The notes under the pieces were generated by a model. The model saw only the letters and a list, made by a program, of their open reading frames with translations. It ran no database searches and was not told where the DNA came from. The translations under genes and the position numbers were made by a program. From Physcomitrium patens (lineage: Eukaryota; Streptophyta; Bryopsida; Funariales; Funariaceae): a stretch of 64,000 nucleotides of DNA. Positions 23,620 to 35,657 of this stretch are shown here, one piece after another; position 1 is the first letter of the stretch; every line of letters begins with the position of its first letter. The DNA lies in contig NC_037258.1 of NCBI RefSeq assembly GCF_000002425.4, positions 1,502,993-1,566,992 of the forward strand, read 5' to 3'.

Positions 23620-25250
23620 TATGCATATTTGGCCATGTCAGCTTGGTAGGTGAGTATTTTTCCTTGATCATTGAACTTATAGATTTTAATTTTTTTTGTT
23701 TTTTGCTTTGAAGTGCTCAAAGAACTCTACATTCTATTTATCATTAATTCATGTCTACTTTGTAACTATTGTATCAAATTATTTGCTAAGACATGAATAG
23801 CAGATTATTAATAGTTTATTTTATATTATGTTGAGGGCCTTCCTAGCAAAAGAATCATTTCAATTATTTTGGAGGTATAATTGTGCTGCAAAGATCTTTG
23901 TAATTTATTTTTGGTACATTTCTTGCCAAACTTTTTTTTGTTATATAGCTTCTTGGGCATTTCATTCATAAACTCCTATGAGTATCACAATTATTTTACT
24001 TCTTAAGATTTTATCTTAGTTATTACAAAAAATAATTTTTTATGCCAAAGTAAGATTTGATCTACTTTATTTAATATAGAATTGGTTCTTATCAAAGTAG
24101 AATAACTTGAGTAGTGTTGGACATCTTTCTTTGATTTTTATAAATATGAGAGAGTGGTTTGATATCAAATTGAGAGTTGGCTAGATTCCAACCCAACCTT
24201 CTTAAGATTGTAGCTCTAATAGAATGTATGCGCGGTCTATGTGGGTGGCTACCATTTGGAATTAAGGTCTCATGTTGTTCCAAGTGTATCATTTTGAATT
24301 GGTGTCTTTGAATTTATCCATATAGAATGCGTCTTGTACTCCCATTCTAATGAGCAAATTAGACCAGGCTTTGATTTTTCAAGTGCCTCTACATGTAGTA
24401 GGTTGCCCCTCTAGTTTATCTATAGGATCTTCTATGAAGTTAAAATCACCCATGACAATCTAGTCGCCCTTCAAGAGGAGATAGTTGATTATTTTTTGCC
24501 ACAAGTTTATTCTAGGTCATATATAGCTATATCCATAGATGTTAAGGATTTTGATTTTTTTGGTTGTTAGATTTAGATAAATAAAGAATTGAGTTCATTT
24601 TTTTATCATGATCCTATATTCACATATATTGTTAGCTATTTTTTGTAACATGATCATTGTTATTTTTCTCACATAATTATTATCATATGCTAAGTATGTG
24701 CTTTTATTCCATATTATTGTGCCTTTGAGAAAGTCTACTTGTTTTGTTTTTCCTAAGCTTTCTTCTAATGGTAGTCTTGTCTCTTATAAAAGAACTATAT
24801 TAGGTTGAGGTTGAATATTTTGAAAAAGGTCTCTAATTTCATGATATTTGTGAGTACTTTCGAGTCTTCTTTCGAGGCTTTATGTGTTATAAGAAACTAT
24901 TGTGAGTGATTTAGTCATCTATATGTATTTGTGTTTCATGAGCGGCTTCAAGTAAAGATTCAAATATCATCGTCGAGTCTAATTTATTAGTTGGTTTGTC
25001 GGCAAAGGATGTCATTGGTTTCAAAATGTAATCAAGCTCTATGTACCAATCTACTTGAAGTGTATTTTTTAGATATTGGATTAATAATATCTTTGAGTGA
25101 TTGCCTTTGAAATTTCTAGTCTTTTTTACAATGACTTACTTAGATACTTGATTTTGGTTACTTTTGAATTAAATGGAATTATTAAGTATCATTCTATGCA
25201 TGGATAGTTGTTGTCTTTGGATAAGCTTTGAAAGCCATACTACATCAATC
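23620..25250 (-). pseudogene. LINE endonuclease domain remnant
   Basis: Minus strand near 24,390-24,460 reads 'IVMGDFNFIEDPIDKLEG', the GDFN box of apurinic-type LINE endonucleases. 'LLIRMGVQDAFYMDKFKD' follows, as in plant LINEs. This domain nicks target DNA to prime reverse transcription. At least one stop lies directly after the box region, so the gene is dead. Confidence 0.72.
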
Positions 25251-25519
25251 TATTGTCTCAATAGATTGTTGTTGCTATTACGGTTGATTAGCTTTTAACA
25301 CAAGACTTGCATTACAATGTTTGTCATATAGAGACATACACCATTGGGCCTCTCTTTCTGTATGTTGAATGTATATAGTGCAAAGATGAGATTCTCGTCT
25401 TTTATGAGTTGCTATAAATATTTTCACTAAGTGGTTTGATATTATTTTAATTAAAATGGATATAATACTATCTCTCATGTGGATTTGTTCCTCTCCCTTT
25501 GGTTGGTAGATTGTCAATA

Positions 25520-27328
25520 TCTTTTACCAGGTTGAGTACTTGAGGGCCTGCTACTTTCTCCTAATACTAGTTTTCATTGTCAATCCATATGACTTCCACA
25601 AATTGGTTGATAATTTTTGCTAGAATTTGTGGTGTCTACTGTAAAGTAAGGAGGCCATGGATTTGTGTCCATGATGGATGGGCCAGTCATAAATTTGCAT
25701 CAATGCCAATTCTGAGGTTGAAGTTGGAGCGCCACAAGATAAAACAAACTTTAATTTCATTAATGTGGTACTGTCTAAAAAGAGCGTGGATCTGATCCTC
25801 TTCCTCCACAAAGAATATTTAGAAGAAGCCTCTTCCTAACATAGAAAGTAATTGGAATGATTGATGGAGGATATTTTGGGTCCACTTTCTCAATAATCGT
25901 GGACCTGAGTTGTAAAGAACATGTCTGATTAGGGCCTTACAATGCATTTGATCTGCTCCATCTTGAAGTTTTTGTAGGGTAGTGTGGAATAGCATAATTT
26001 TCTTGACATTATTTTGTATAGGCTTGTGGCTTCCTAGCTCTTGGAAGGTAAATCTACATATTGACAAGATGGAGTCTACATTTGATTTTAGCTTATTGAA
26101 GATGTTTTGTAGATCATCCTCTATTGTGACTCGGTGGATTAGTCCAAGTTATGGATTGTCTTCTATAAATTGTTCAGTATCTTTCTAACGTGACTTTAGG
26201 AGTTGTTTGAGGTTTCGAAGGGCTTGCATCGCAAAGTTGTTTAGTAATGTTTCAAACTTCGTGTCTTCATTAGCAGCTATCTCCTCCGGGATGCGGACTT
26301 AAGGTATAGGTACTGCTATTGGTGAGGAGGGTGTAGAATAGTGTTGTTTTGGAGATTCATTTTTTAGTGCTAAAGGAGTAGGTTGTAGTTGTACTGCGAC
26401 TAGATGGCCGTCTGCTCCAGTTTGTATCACATCTATGACTTCACGTTGATGAGTATGTATTATCCTTTCAGTATCTTTCTTATGCTTGTAATCTTTTCTA
26501 CCATAAATATTTTGTGCTACCATCTATTCTGTCCCTTTTGGCCTAATCTCATATACATATGGCTATGTGAGGTCCTTGTTGTATAATCTGTGTCGTCGTG
26601 TGGCTATGTCAGCTTTATTTTTGAAAAATAGAGTGCTTGGAATTGGAAGCTGCCTATAGACATCCTTACAATTGTTCCTGGGCTTTAGTATCTATCTTTC
26701 GTGCTATTACATTCCATAAGGGATTGTGGTGAGCTTACTTGATAAGTTACGACCTCTAGTTGGGGTTATTCTTTGCATTGTTGGTCCATTGTGGGCTCCT
26801 CTCTTGTTAATGCTTCTTTTGTCCTACGATCATTGTTGTAGTCATCTTCTCATTGAAATAACTCTGCGACATACTTTGAGTGGGGTTGTTATTCTCTGTA
26901 TTATAAATCTATTGTATGAACCCCTCCTGGTGCTACTGCTAAAGTCGTCCATGTTTTGGTCTAGCTAATTTTTCTATTTGGTGTTGTCGCGATAGTAGGT
27001 CTTATTGTGTAATGATTTTGTGGGTCTAAACTCTCAAAATTCTTGGTTGTACTACTCCTTACAATCGTGGTCTGTGTTGATGCCCAAGGCAAATGATTAT
27101 TTAACTTAAGAATCGCTGTAGGCCGATTTGATATACTCTGTGATCTGATAGTCACCATTTCAAAAAATTCTAACCTCTCTGATTGTACAATTTTGATCTG
27201 AGTGTGCATCTGGTTCTCCCAGAGAATTTAGGAGCTCTACAAACTATTGTAAGCTTGAACTAGTAATGAAATCTAAAAAATACCGATGTTCCTATAAAAG
27301 TGGATCTACGTCTGTAGCTTCGATTTTC
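25520..27328 (-). pseudogene. LINE ORF1 (DUF4283-like) remnant
   Basis: Minus-strand reading starts with ATG at the copia 2 insertion point ('MKIEATDVDPLL'). Further on, 'FRQYHINEIKVCFI' and 'LRIGIDANL' around 25,690-25,790 resemble the DUF4283 region of plant LINE ORF1 proteins, which bind the LINE RNA. Many stops are present. Family assignment is by pattern only. Confidence 0.5.
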
Positions 27329-27331
27329 ATA

Positions 27332-27605
27332 TATTGAGAATGTTTAGAAAGACTTAAGAGTAATAGTAAGTCATACATACACACAAGAGTAGTAGTAAGT
27401 CATACACACAAGAGGGTTTCTAAGGAGAGAGAGCTTGACACACAAACACCTCTATTGATCTGGTTGTGTCTTGTATACAAGAAGAGAGAAGATAAGAAGA
27501 TGAACAGTACTTCTCCACTAGACTCTAAATACTATAGCTACAATAAATACTGTAGTCTACAATAAATATTATAGAGAGCGTCGGTTACATTTAATGATCT
27601 CAACA
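27332..27605 (-). repeat. 3' LTR of copia element 2
   Basis: 274 bp. It contains two copies of a roughly 27-bp unit (ACACAAGAGTAGTAGTAAGTCAT type), against four in the partner LTR. The adjoining GCGAAGAGGAG on the minus strand (27,606-27,616) is a good polypurine tract. Confidence 0.9.
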
Positions 27606-27859
27606 CTCCTCTTCGCTCATCATAATATTTACATAATATAAAATTTATATAGATTTATGATCTATACTTTTTTGTGATCTTGTAAAATCAAGAATTGTTG
27701 CCTTATTAAAACCTTATCTAAAAAAACCTTATTTTATTTAAGGACAAAACCATAGATGAAAGAAAAAGAATACAACATCATTTTTTTTAATTATTTAAAG
27801 AGCTCATTAACTTTCTTATTCAAGAAAAGCAAGTCACCGGATACCAATGCCATAAGTAA

Positions 27860-30800
27860 GTCAACAATAATTACTTAATGGGAGAGCTTTGGTGAAGAGA
27901 TGAGCAAGGTTATTTGTAGATTCAATTTTCTTAATTATGAGTGTTTGATTAGTAATCAAGTCATGAGTATAACTAAAATACTTTGGATCAATATGCTTTG
28001 TCGTGTCGCCTTTAATGAAACCAACTTGCATCTGTATAATACAAGCACTATTATCTTCATGTAAGATAGTTGGAGAATCATCATATGAAAATCCACAGGT
28101 TGTTTGAATGAATTTATCAATTGATCTCAACCAAATACATTCTCGGGATGCTTCATGTAAGGCAATAATTTCTGCATGATTGGATGAAGTTGCAGTTATT
28201 GTTTATTTCACTGATTTCCATGATATTGTAGCTCCATGTCTTAAAAATACATATCTTGTTTGAGATTTAGCTGTTGCAATATCAAATTTATATCCTGCAT
28301 CATAATATCCAACCAATTTTGGATCTGCAAATTTTGTGTAATATAATCCCAAGTCTTCAGTACCTTTTAAATAACGTAAGAAATATTTGATGCCATTCTA
28401 ATGTCGTAGTGTTGGATGTGCACTATGTCTTGCAAGAACACTAACTGCAAATGTAATATCTGGTCTTATAGATGTAGTTAAATACAAAAATGTTCCAAGC
28501 GCTACGAGGTATGGATATAAGTCTCCCAATATTTCCTCCTCTTTCACGCATGGATGCTATGGATCATGACCATCACAACCATGTCCAACCATTGGTATGG
28601 ACAATGGATAAGCATTATTCATATTAAATCTTTATAAAATTCGTCTAATATATATTAATTGGTAGAGAAAAATGCTACCATCTATAAGATGCATAATCTG
28701 AAGACCAATGCACAAAGTTGTTTTTCCTAGCATTTTCATCTCAAATTCATGTATAAGTAGGTTTGAAGCTGTAACACATTTAGATGTAGTGCCCACTAGC
28801 TTAAGATCATCAACAAATACAGCGATGATCACAAAACCAGTTTTATCTCGTTTGATAAACAAACAAGAGATTAGTGGATCACTTATAAAATTATTTGTAA
28901 TTAAATAATCTTAAAGACGTTCATACGACATTCATCCGAATTATTTTAAATCATACAAGGCCTTACATAATTTAATACCATGATATTTTCCTGGAGCAGG
29001 TTGATTTGGAGTTCCTATTTCTAAGCCAGGTAGAACTTTTATATAAATATTTGCATCAAGAGAACCATATAGATATGCAGTAACTACATCCATCAGATGT
29101 ATCTCAAGGGTGGTATGAATTGTCATTCCAATAATATATCAAAATATAATTGAATCCATGACTGGAGAATATGTGGATTTATAATCAATGCCAAATCATT
29201 GAGTAAATCCTTGATCAACAAGACGAGCTTTATAGCAGGTTATTTGGCCTTGAGTATCTCGCTTGCGTATTAATACCATTTTATATCCCACAAGGTGAGA
29301 TGTAAGAGTTTTTATAATTGAACCAAAGACTTTCCACTTACGCAAAGAAGCATACTCCTATTCAATAGCAATTTTTTATTTTGACCAATCAGAGCGACGC
29401 ATCGCCTCTTCAATGGTTTGAGATTTAGGATCGTCTTCCTCGCAAGAAAGGGCTTCTATAATCATATATGCAAATGATTCATCTACTATAATAGATGGTT
29501 TGTCCCAAATATCATCTGTAGCACAATACAGAATAGATAATTCTTTACTCAATTTGTTCTTATTCCTCCTAATTCTAAGATTATTTTTCATAGGAATTAA
29601 AGGTACATTATGCATGGATATATCATCATGAATTGGTAGTCCTGCAAGATGAGTGGTAATTTATTGAGAAATAATATCAAGATTAGTTAATTTTATAGCT
29701 TTCTTCTTACGTAGTTGCTTATCTGGTCCACGAGTTCTTTTAGTTGTTGTTATTATAACTTGAGGTATTGTAGTCAATGGCACTGCAATCTAAGCAGGTG
29801 CATTCTGAGCCTCATTAATAGATACTCTTATAATTCTAGGTACATCATTGAAGCCATCAAGTGTTTTATCTGTGATCCGTTTTAAATGCAAAATCTTAGC
29901 AACTTCAGTTTCTGCCAAAGATGTTCTAGGATCGGGATTCATTGTAAACGTTTCTGGTGCTTCAAATATGAGTACTTTATTTCTTTGTTGATTAGATACT
30001 CCTCCTTGAAGAGATGGGAATACAGTTTCTTCAAAATGGCAATTTTGCAAACGTGCACGTAATAATGTGCTAGTTGATGGATCAACAATTCGAATAATGC
30101 TTGATGAATCAAAACCAACATATATGCCTTCTTGTTGATGAGCTTCAATGGTACGCCATTGAGGTTCTGGTATTGGAATCCAAGTACGGCAACAAAATAC
30201 TCATAAGTGAGATATATTTGGAATACTATCCGAAATGAGCTCAAGTAGTGAAACAATTTTAAGAGAAGAAGGGCGGAGGCATATTAATGCTGCAGCATGT
30301 AAAACTGCATTATCCCACATAGATGCAGGTAGATTTGTATGAAGGAGGAGTGGCCGCGTCATGAGTTGTATATGCTTTATAAATGACTCTGCAAGTCCAT
30401 TTTGAGCATGTTCATATGGAACACAATATTTCAACTTGATTCCTGTTGCAATACAATAGTCTTCAAAAGACTTTGATGCAAATTCTTTTGCATTATTTAT
30501 ACACAATATTTTTATAGGATAATCAAGAAAATGTGCCTGAAAGCGAATAAGTATAGATATAAGATTGACAAACACCATGTTTTGAGTTGATAATAATGAA
30601 ACATGTGATTGTTTACCTGATGCATCAACAAGGATCAAAAAATAACGAAATATTCTTGATATTGGATTAATAGGACCACAAATATCACCATGCAATCTTT
30701 CAAGCATTAGTGGTAATTCTTGTAGAAGTTTCCAAATTGAAGGCCGAGTAATCATTTCATCTTGCACACATGCACGACATAATTCCATAGAATCTACATC

Positions 30801-32330
30801 TATAGGCTTTAAATTATGCCCAGTTATACATTAAATGATCTTTCTAAATAATATAGATCTTGAATGTCTCAATTATTCATGCCAGAGAGAAACACGACTC
30901 TCTGAGATAGATGATGTAAAATTAAATATAATAGGAGGCCGAATCATAATTCGGTATAAACCATTTTCTATAGCAAAAGCTTTTTCAACAACTTTATGAT
31001 TCTTCACAAGAACCAAAACTTCTTTTCTATTTAAAGTGGCGATCGAGAGATGATAACCATTAATACGCACATCTCGATAGCTGATCAGACTCTGAGGTAC
31101 TGAGGGTGCAAACATCGCATGTTTACATTTTATGATGGAACCCGTAGGTAATTTTACCATTGTTGTGCCCTCTTGGAAATAAAATGCATTTGCTCCAGCC
31201 ATGGTCATCATATTTTTAGTTTGCCAAGTTGAAGATTTTTCAATAAAAAATTGTCTATCTCGCAAGGTAGTATGTATTGTTGCAGAATCAATGAACGCAT
31301 CATTTGATTCATCATTAGAGGTTCTACCATTCATATAAGCCTCTAAGTCATCAACACCAATTGAATCCATGGATGCATCCATAGTATGAACTTCACGAGC
31401 CTCAGCTCATAATTTCTTATTTTCTTAAAATATTTTAATAAAATATTCTGAAGTATGGCACACATATACTAAATGTCCAATCATTCCACACTTATGGCAA
31501 GAACGCATCTCTGATTTTTGTTTTTTACTATAATTAATAATAGAACGTTTATTCTTTCCATATGGGTAGAAATGGTCTTCACTATGACTACCTTGATACT
31601 TATGAGCACATTTTCCATGTTTATATAATTTCTTCTTAGACTTTGAAATATTAAGTGCATGAGATTCTGGAACTGTAGTTCCAATAGGACGAGCTTCCAC
31701 ATTACGCAAGAGTAGCTCATTTTGCTTCTCCGCAAGAAGTAGATAGGACATAAGATCAGAATGACTCTAAAATTTCATGTTCCTGCATTCTTGTGAAAGC
31801 ACAACAAATATATGAGGAAATATAGAGAGAATTTTTTCAATCATTTCTTCTTCAGAAATGCTTTGTCCACATAATCGTAATTATGAGATAATACTATATA
31901 TTTCACTATTGAAAGCATTTAAATTTGGAAAATCCAAGTCATATAAATATGTCCAATTATGATGTGCACATGGAAGAAAAATGGTCTTTTGATGATCAAA
32001 CCTAGATTTAAGATTCTTCCAAAGTTTTGCAAGGTCTTCCATTTCTAAATATTGATGTTGTAATGCGGGTACAAGATGACGACGAAGGAGAAGAAGTGCT
32101 TTCCAACGAATAGCAGGAGATATAGAAATACTTATTGTAGGAGATTCTTCAAATATAATGGCATCCGAGAGTTGTTCTGCAAATAAATTTACTTTTGCCA
32201 TTTTTATCCATAATAGATAATTTTTTTCATCCATAGTCAATGGTGGAAATAAAAGAGCTTGAAAATATTGGCATGTATTGGTAATAGTTGGAACCATAGT
32301 AGAAGCAGTTGAAGATGTTGAAGCACTCAT
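27860..32330 (-). pseudogene. gag-pol remnant of copia element 2
   Basis: Gag begins at ATG 32,330 ('MSASTSSTASTMVPTI'). A zinc knuckle of CX2CX4HX4C form ('CHKCGMIGHLVYVC') is near 31,460-31,505. The protease box 'FIDSATIHTTL' is near 31,270-31,300. The integrase core ('LHGDICGPINPISR', 'GLAESFIKHIQLM') spans about 30,350-30,720. RT parts ('MDVVTAYLYGSLD' near 29,050-29,100, 'VFVDDLKLVG' near 28,790-28,820) and RNase H ('HEDNSACIIQMQVG', 'KHIDPKYF') follow down to 27,861. Fossil with many breaks. Confidence 0.92.
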
Positions 32331-32479
32331 TATAAATAAATCTGTAAAGAAAATACAAGATCAAGTAGAAAAGTTGAGTAAAACATACCTTAAAATATAA
32401 AGTCAAATAAAATGATAAACTTGAACTTGAAAAAACAAAAATATATAATTTTTTTTTATTTTATTTTAAGGAGAAAGAA

Positions 32480-32880
32480 TTATAGATTAAGGCAGCAGAA
32501 CAGCAATAGGGCGGCAAGGTGGCAGCGGCTGGCAGCGGTAGATAGTAGCTGTGGGCGACGACGAGCAACGGCAGGTAATGGCGGGCGGCAGTGATGGGCA
32601 ACAATGGACAGCGGTGACGACAACGATGGCAGCGGCGGGCAGCAATGGATACCGGCAACGGCGGCGGGCATCAATGGCAGTGGCGACAGGGTAGTAGTGG
32701 TGGATTTGGCGGCAGTTTGGCATCTGTTTGACATTTGTTCGACATTTGTTCGGTAGCAGTTCGATGTCTGTTTGGTGGCAGTTCGGGGCACAGCAAGGAG
32801 TAGGGAGCAAGCAGAAGGTGGAGTTGGACTGGATCAAGTATTCAGAGCAAGCAAGGCAGAGAGTGGAATTAGTACTCTAA
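32480..32880 (-). repeat. GC-rich imperfect trinucleotide leader of copia element 2
   Basis: Between the primer site and gag, the leader is an imperfect GGC/GCA/ACG-type triplet repeat on the plus strand (dense from about 32,490 to 32,700). A second stretch of TTCG/GTTTG-type short repeats spans 32,700-32,780. GC content is far above everything around it. Open frames on both strands here are products of the repeat, not genes. Confidence 0.7.
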
Positions 32881-33022
32881 GCAAGGAACTTATGTGTGAG
32901 GGCTAGCAAGAAGAACAAGATCATGGCCCAGACACTAAGCAAGGATAGCAACAGGTTTGAAGAGTCAAAGACTAGAGCAAAAAAATTGTGATAGTAAATA
33001 GAAGAGAAGCGTGCTGATAACG

Positions 33023-33348
33023 TGTTGAGAATGTTTAGAAAGACACAAGAGTAATAGTAAGTCATACACACACACAAGAGTAGTAGTAAGTCATACACAC
33101 ACAAGAGTAGTAGTAAGTCATACACACACAAGAGTAGTAATAAGTCATACACACAAGAGGGTTTCTAAGGAGAGAGAGCTTCACACATACACATCTATTG
33201 ATTTGGTTGTGTCTTATATATAAGAAGAGAGAAGATAAGAGAATGAATAGTACTTCTCCACTAGATTCTAAATACTATAGCTACAATAATTACTGTAGTC
33301 TATAGTAAATATTATGGAGAGCGTCGATTACATTTAATGATCTCAACA
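33023..33348 (-). repeat. 5' LTR of copia element 2
   Basis: 326 bp. It is longer than its partner because of two extra 27-bp units within about 33,060-33,145. On the minus strand it is followed by CGTTATCAGCACGC (33,009-33,022), the probable primer-binding site. I could not assign that site to a tRNA with confidence. Confidence 0.9.
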
Positions 33349-33560
33349 TCATGGAACTTTGTTGCCGATCTCAGCTCTGCTCTATCAACTGCACTCAATC
33401 AACTGAACAGAATATCCCACCAAGATTAAAGTAAAAAGTAAAAAATAACGCTCACGTACGCTTGTAAAACAGGTTGGTGCCTTTATGGAAATGCGATGAG
33501 TCGCAGTGGTAACGTAAGTTATCTTACCTATTTTGCTCTAGCTGGGCTTCCTTCTTTGAA

Positions 33561-34619
33561 GCTTGGTCCTTGGAGCTAGGATTTGATTACTATACTATTG
33601 TTAGTATGAGCTTAATATGCACCTTCTACGTCTAATATCATTTTGTTTGATCTCATGTCTATTCTATGACTATCCGTAAGTTTTAACCTCTTCCTTCAAT
33701 CTTGTCTATTACTGTATGAGCTGTCAATTAATCTAAATAGGTCTTTATCTATTATGTCCATGAATGCCACGAAAGCGTAAATGTGGAATTGTAAGCCTAG
33801 TATCATTTTAGTCTAGTGTTGTCATGTATAATGGAAAATTTGTTGTCTCAGGGAGAGAAGGGTCTAAGATGAGCATTTATGTTTTGATAATTGGTTGATT
33901 TTTTCTTTCTTATTCAATCTCATTGAATATCTATAGTATATCTTGGTTTAGCTCTTTGTCATTGATTGTGGTTGTATTTGTTGAAGTTACTAGGGTTGCA
34001 TATATTCGGAGGATATTGTCAGAAGAAGTTGATTATATCTACTTTAAAGTGGTTAGTGTGAGGTATTGTAAAATCGATTTATAGGAATACTGCATAAGAG
34101 CTTTGAGGAGCAAGGCTTGGAGAAGGACGAGATGTTAGGTAGATTTGTTGGTAGTCTTTGTTGCAAATATGTTGCTTGTGGTTCAAAATTGTGTGAATAT
34201 ATATTTTTTTTATTGTTTAGGCCTTTGGGGTGCAGTTGTGCTATTTTAGATCTTGCCATACTGCTATCCCAATATAGAAGGTTGTCTTCCAAGCTCTGTA
34301 GAGGAATAATCTGGTGTAATAGGATGCACAAACTTTGTCAAACATGTACATGTTAATCCATATTTACCAAAGTATTAAGGACCGCAATATGAGCCACATG
34401 GTGTCCGAGAAGACATTGAATAAGAATGTGAAAGCCATTACAGGGTGAAAATTGGGGTTGAATGGTCCTTAGAAGACATCATTTCAGCCTATGAGTTGGC
34501 AGGAAATGTGCGGACTATCAAAGCATAATTATTTTTTACTCCATATTAGTTGTATTTATCTTATATTTATGTTGTAGGAATCCAGTTGTATTTATGCCAT
34601 ATTTATTAATGTGTGGGCA
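33561..34619. other. unassigned AT-rich interval
   Basis: Moderately AT-rich. A minus-strand open stretch near 34,053-34,331 shows no family resemblance I can name. It may belong to a LINE 5' region or be older transposon debris. Confidence 0.4.
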
Positions 34620-35146
34620 CTTCTAAAAAGCGTAGAAGATTGATTCTATGGTATTGTTACAAATGGAGTATTGACCATCTCTCTTCATTATTTGTCTTCA
34701 TGCTTCTACAAATATGCCTCTAACTAATATTAGCCATTGCATAGCTAAAACTTTCATGGAAATCTACAAATATAAAAGAGTTGTTTTCTTTGAGGGAATG
34801 GCTTTGAATTGACTTTATTCTCTATAATCTCATTTTGTAGTATGATTGAATAGGTTGGATTGCCTTGTGATTTTTATCTCCAATCAATTGGATTTGTAGG
34901 AAGATGTTAGATTGTTGTGGTGTTAGTTAGCCATGTCATGGTATTACTAATTTAGCAAATTAGAAGGATTAAATTTTCTAAATATTACCATCAAACCTAT
35001 TCACATTATCACCTTAATTCTTTTGACTTTTCTATTGCCAAAGTGAATTGGTTCCATATCAACTAGTTCTAATTCTTTTAAACTTGTGACAATATATTTG
35101 TTACTTTGTACAACCTACATTGTTAGGTCCATCATTTAGTAGATGC
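34620..35146 (-). mobile_element. LINE fragment (copy 3)
   Basis: Shares with LINE copies 1 and 2 the stretch encoding the zf-RVT-like end, for example the CCTCTAACTAATATTAGCCA and TAGTTCTAATTCTTTTAAA blocks at 34,720-34,745 and 35,064-35,085. The right end is cut by the LTR of gypsy element C. Confidence 0.55.
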
Positions 35147-35657
35147 TATTACGAACATACATATCTACTCCAATAATCATCTAAATACTTTAAATAGGTA
35201 AAAGTAGATTAATTTTCTAAAAGCTTCATAAATATAATTTTACCTTGTATGTATCTTTAGATGATTAGTAGGTTAGAAACTTGGTCAACAAATTAGTTAC
35301 ATATTGCATATATTAATAGCTTGTGATACAAGCTAACAATATAGTACACATATAAGACACTTACATTGTAAGTTAAGATATGTGTCTTGTCAATTAGAAA
35401 CGTGTTAGAGGTCCTATAGAATGTTGCCACATACCTTCTAGTTAGATAGTATATATGGAGTCAATAATAAAGCTTTCTTCACCCTTGTCAATACCTTTTT
35501 AATCCTTAGACTTATTTTAAGAATTTTTGGTCTTTTTGTCTTTAGTAATAGCTATTTAAATTTTAATACTATATTAGTTTTAAATAAATATCTATTCTTT
35601 TTGAATTATATAAGAGTGTATTGATTTTTTGGTTCTTTGATATTCATATCCTTGACA
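35147..35657 (+). repeat. 5' LTR of gypsy element C
   Basis: Begins near TATTACGAACATACATATC and ends ATATCCTTGACA. It matches 40,339-40,866 and the element B LTRs, including the AGTATATATGGA promoter-like box near 35,450. It abuts LINE copy 3. Confidence 0.75.

Larger units (their letters stand above)
27332..33348 (-). mobile_element. Ty1/copia element 2, structurally complete but broken
   Basis: Minus-strand element of about 6.0 kb. LTRs lie at 27,332-27,605 (3') and 33,023-33,348 (5'), with TGTTGAGA...TCTCAACA ends. Flanking duplications are TCATA (27,327-27,331) and TCATG (33,349-33,353). Internal order on the minus strand is leader, gag with zinc knuckle, protease, integrase, RT, RNase H. 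The LTRs differ at about 20 substitutions over 274 aligned bases by eye, so it is younger than copia 1. About ten or more breaks are in the coding part. It sits at the ORF1 start of LINE copy 2. Confidence 0.94.
12985..33560 (-). mobile_element. near-complete plant LINE (copy 2), split by four insertions
   Basis: Minus-strand LINE whose pieces read, 5' to 3': a probable 5' UTR (33,349-33,560), ORF1 (about 25,520-27,328), endonuclease (about 23,620-25,250), reverse transcriptase (20,426-22,342), the zf-RVT-like C-terminus (18,536-19,131) and the 3' end (12,985-13,139). Inserted between them are copia 2 (27,332-33,348), the 1.3-kb repeats at 22,343-23,615 and 19,132-20,425, and copia 1 (13,140-18,530). 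The LINE-derived flanks continue across each insertion. Adding the pieces gives roughly 7 kb, a usual length for plant L1-type LINEs. The coding frames are interrupted many times. The exact ends are approximate. Confidence 0.7.

Noticed and set aside
32480-32837. Open frames of about 100 codons on both strands in the copia 2 leader
   Set aside because: They come from the GC-rich triplet repeat, which lacks stops in several frames, and have no independent support.
33060-33145. Evenly spaced short repeats that could suggest a CRISPR array
   Set aside because: The units are adjacent 27-bp minisatellite copies in a copia LTR without unique spacers, in plant nuclear DNA.
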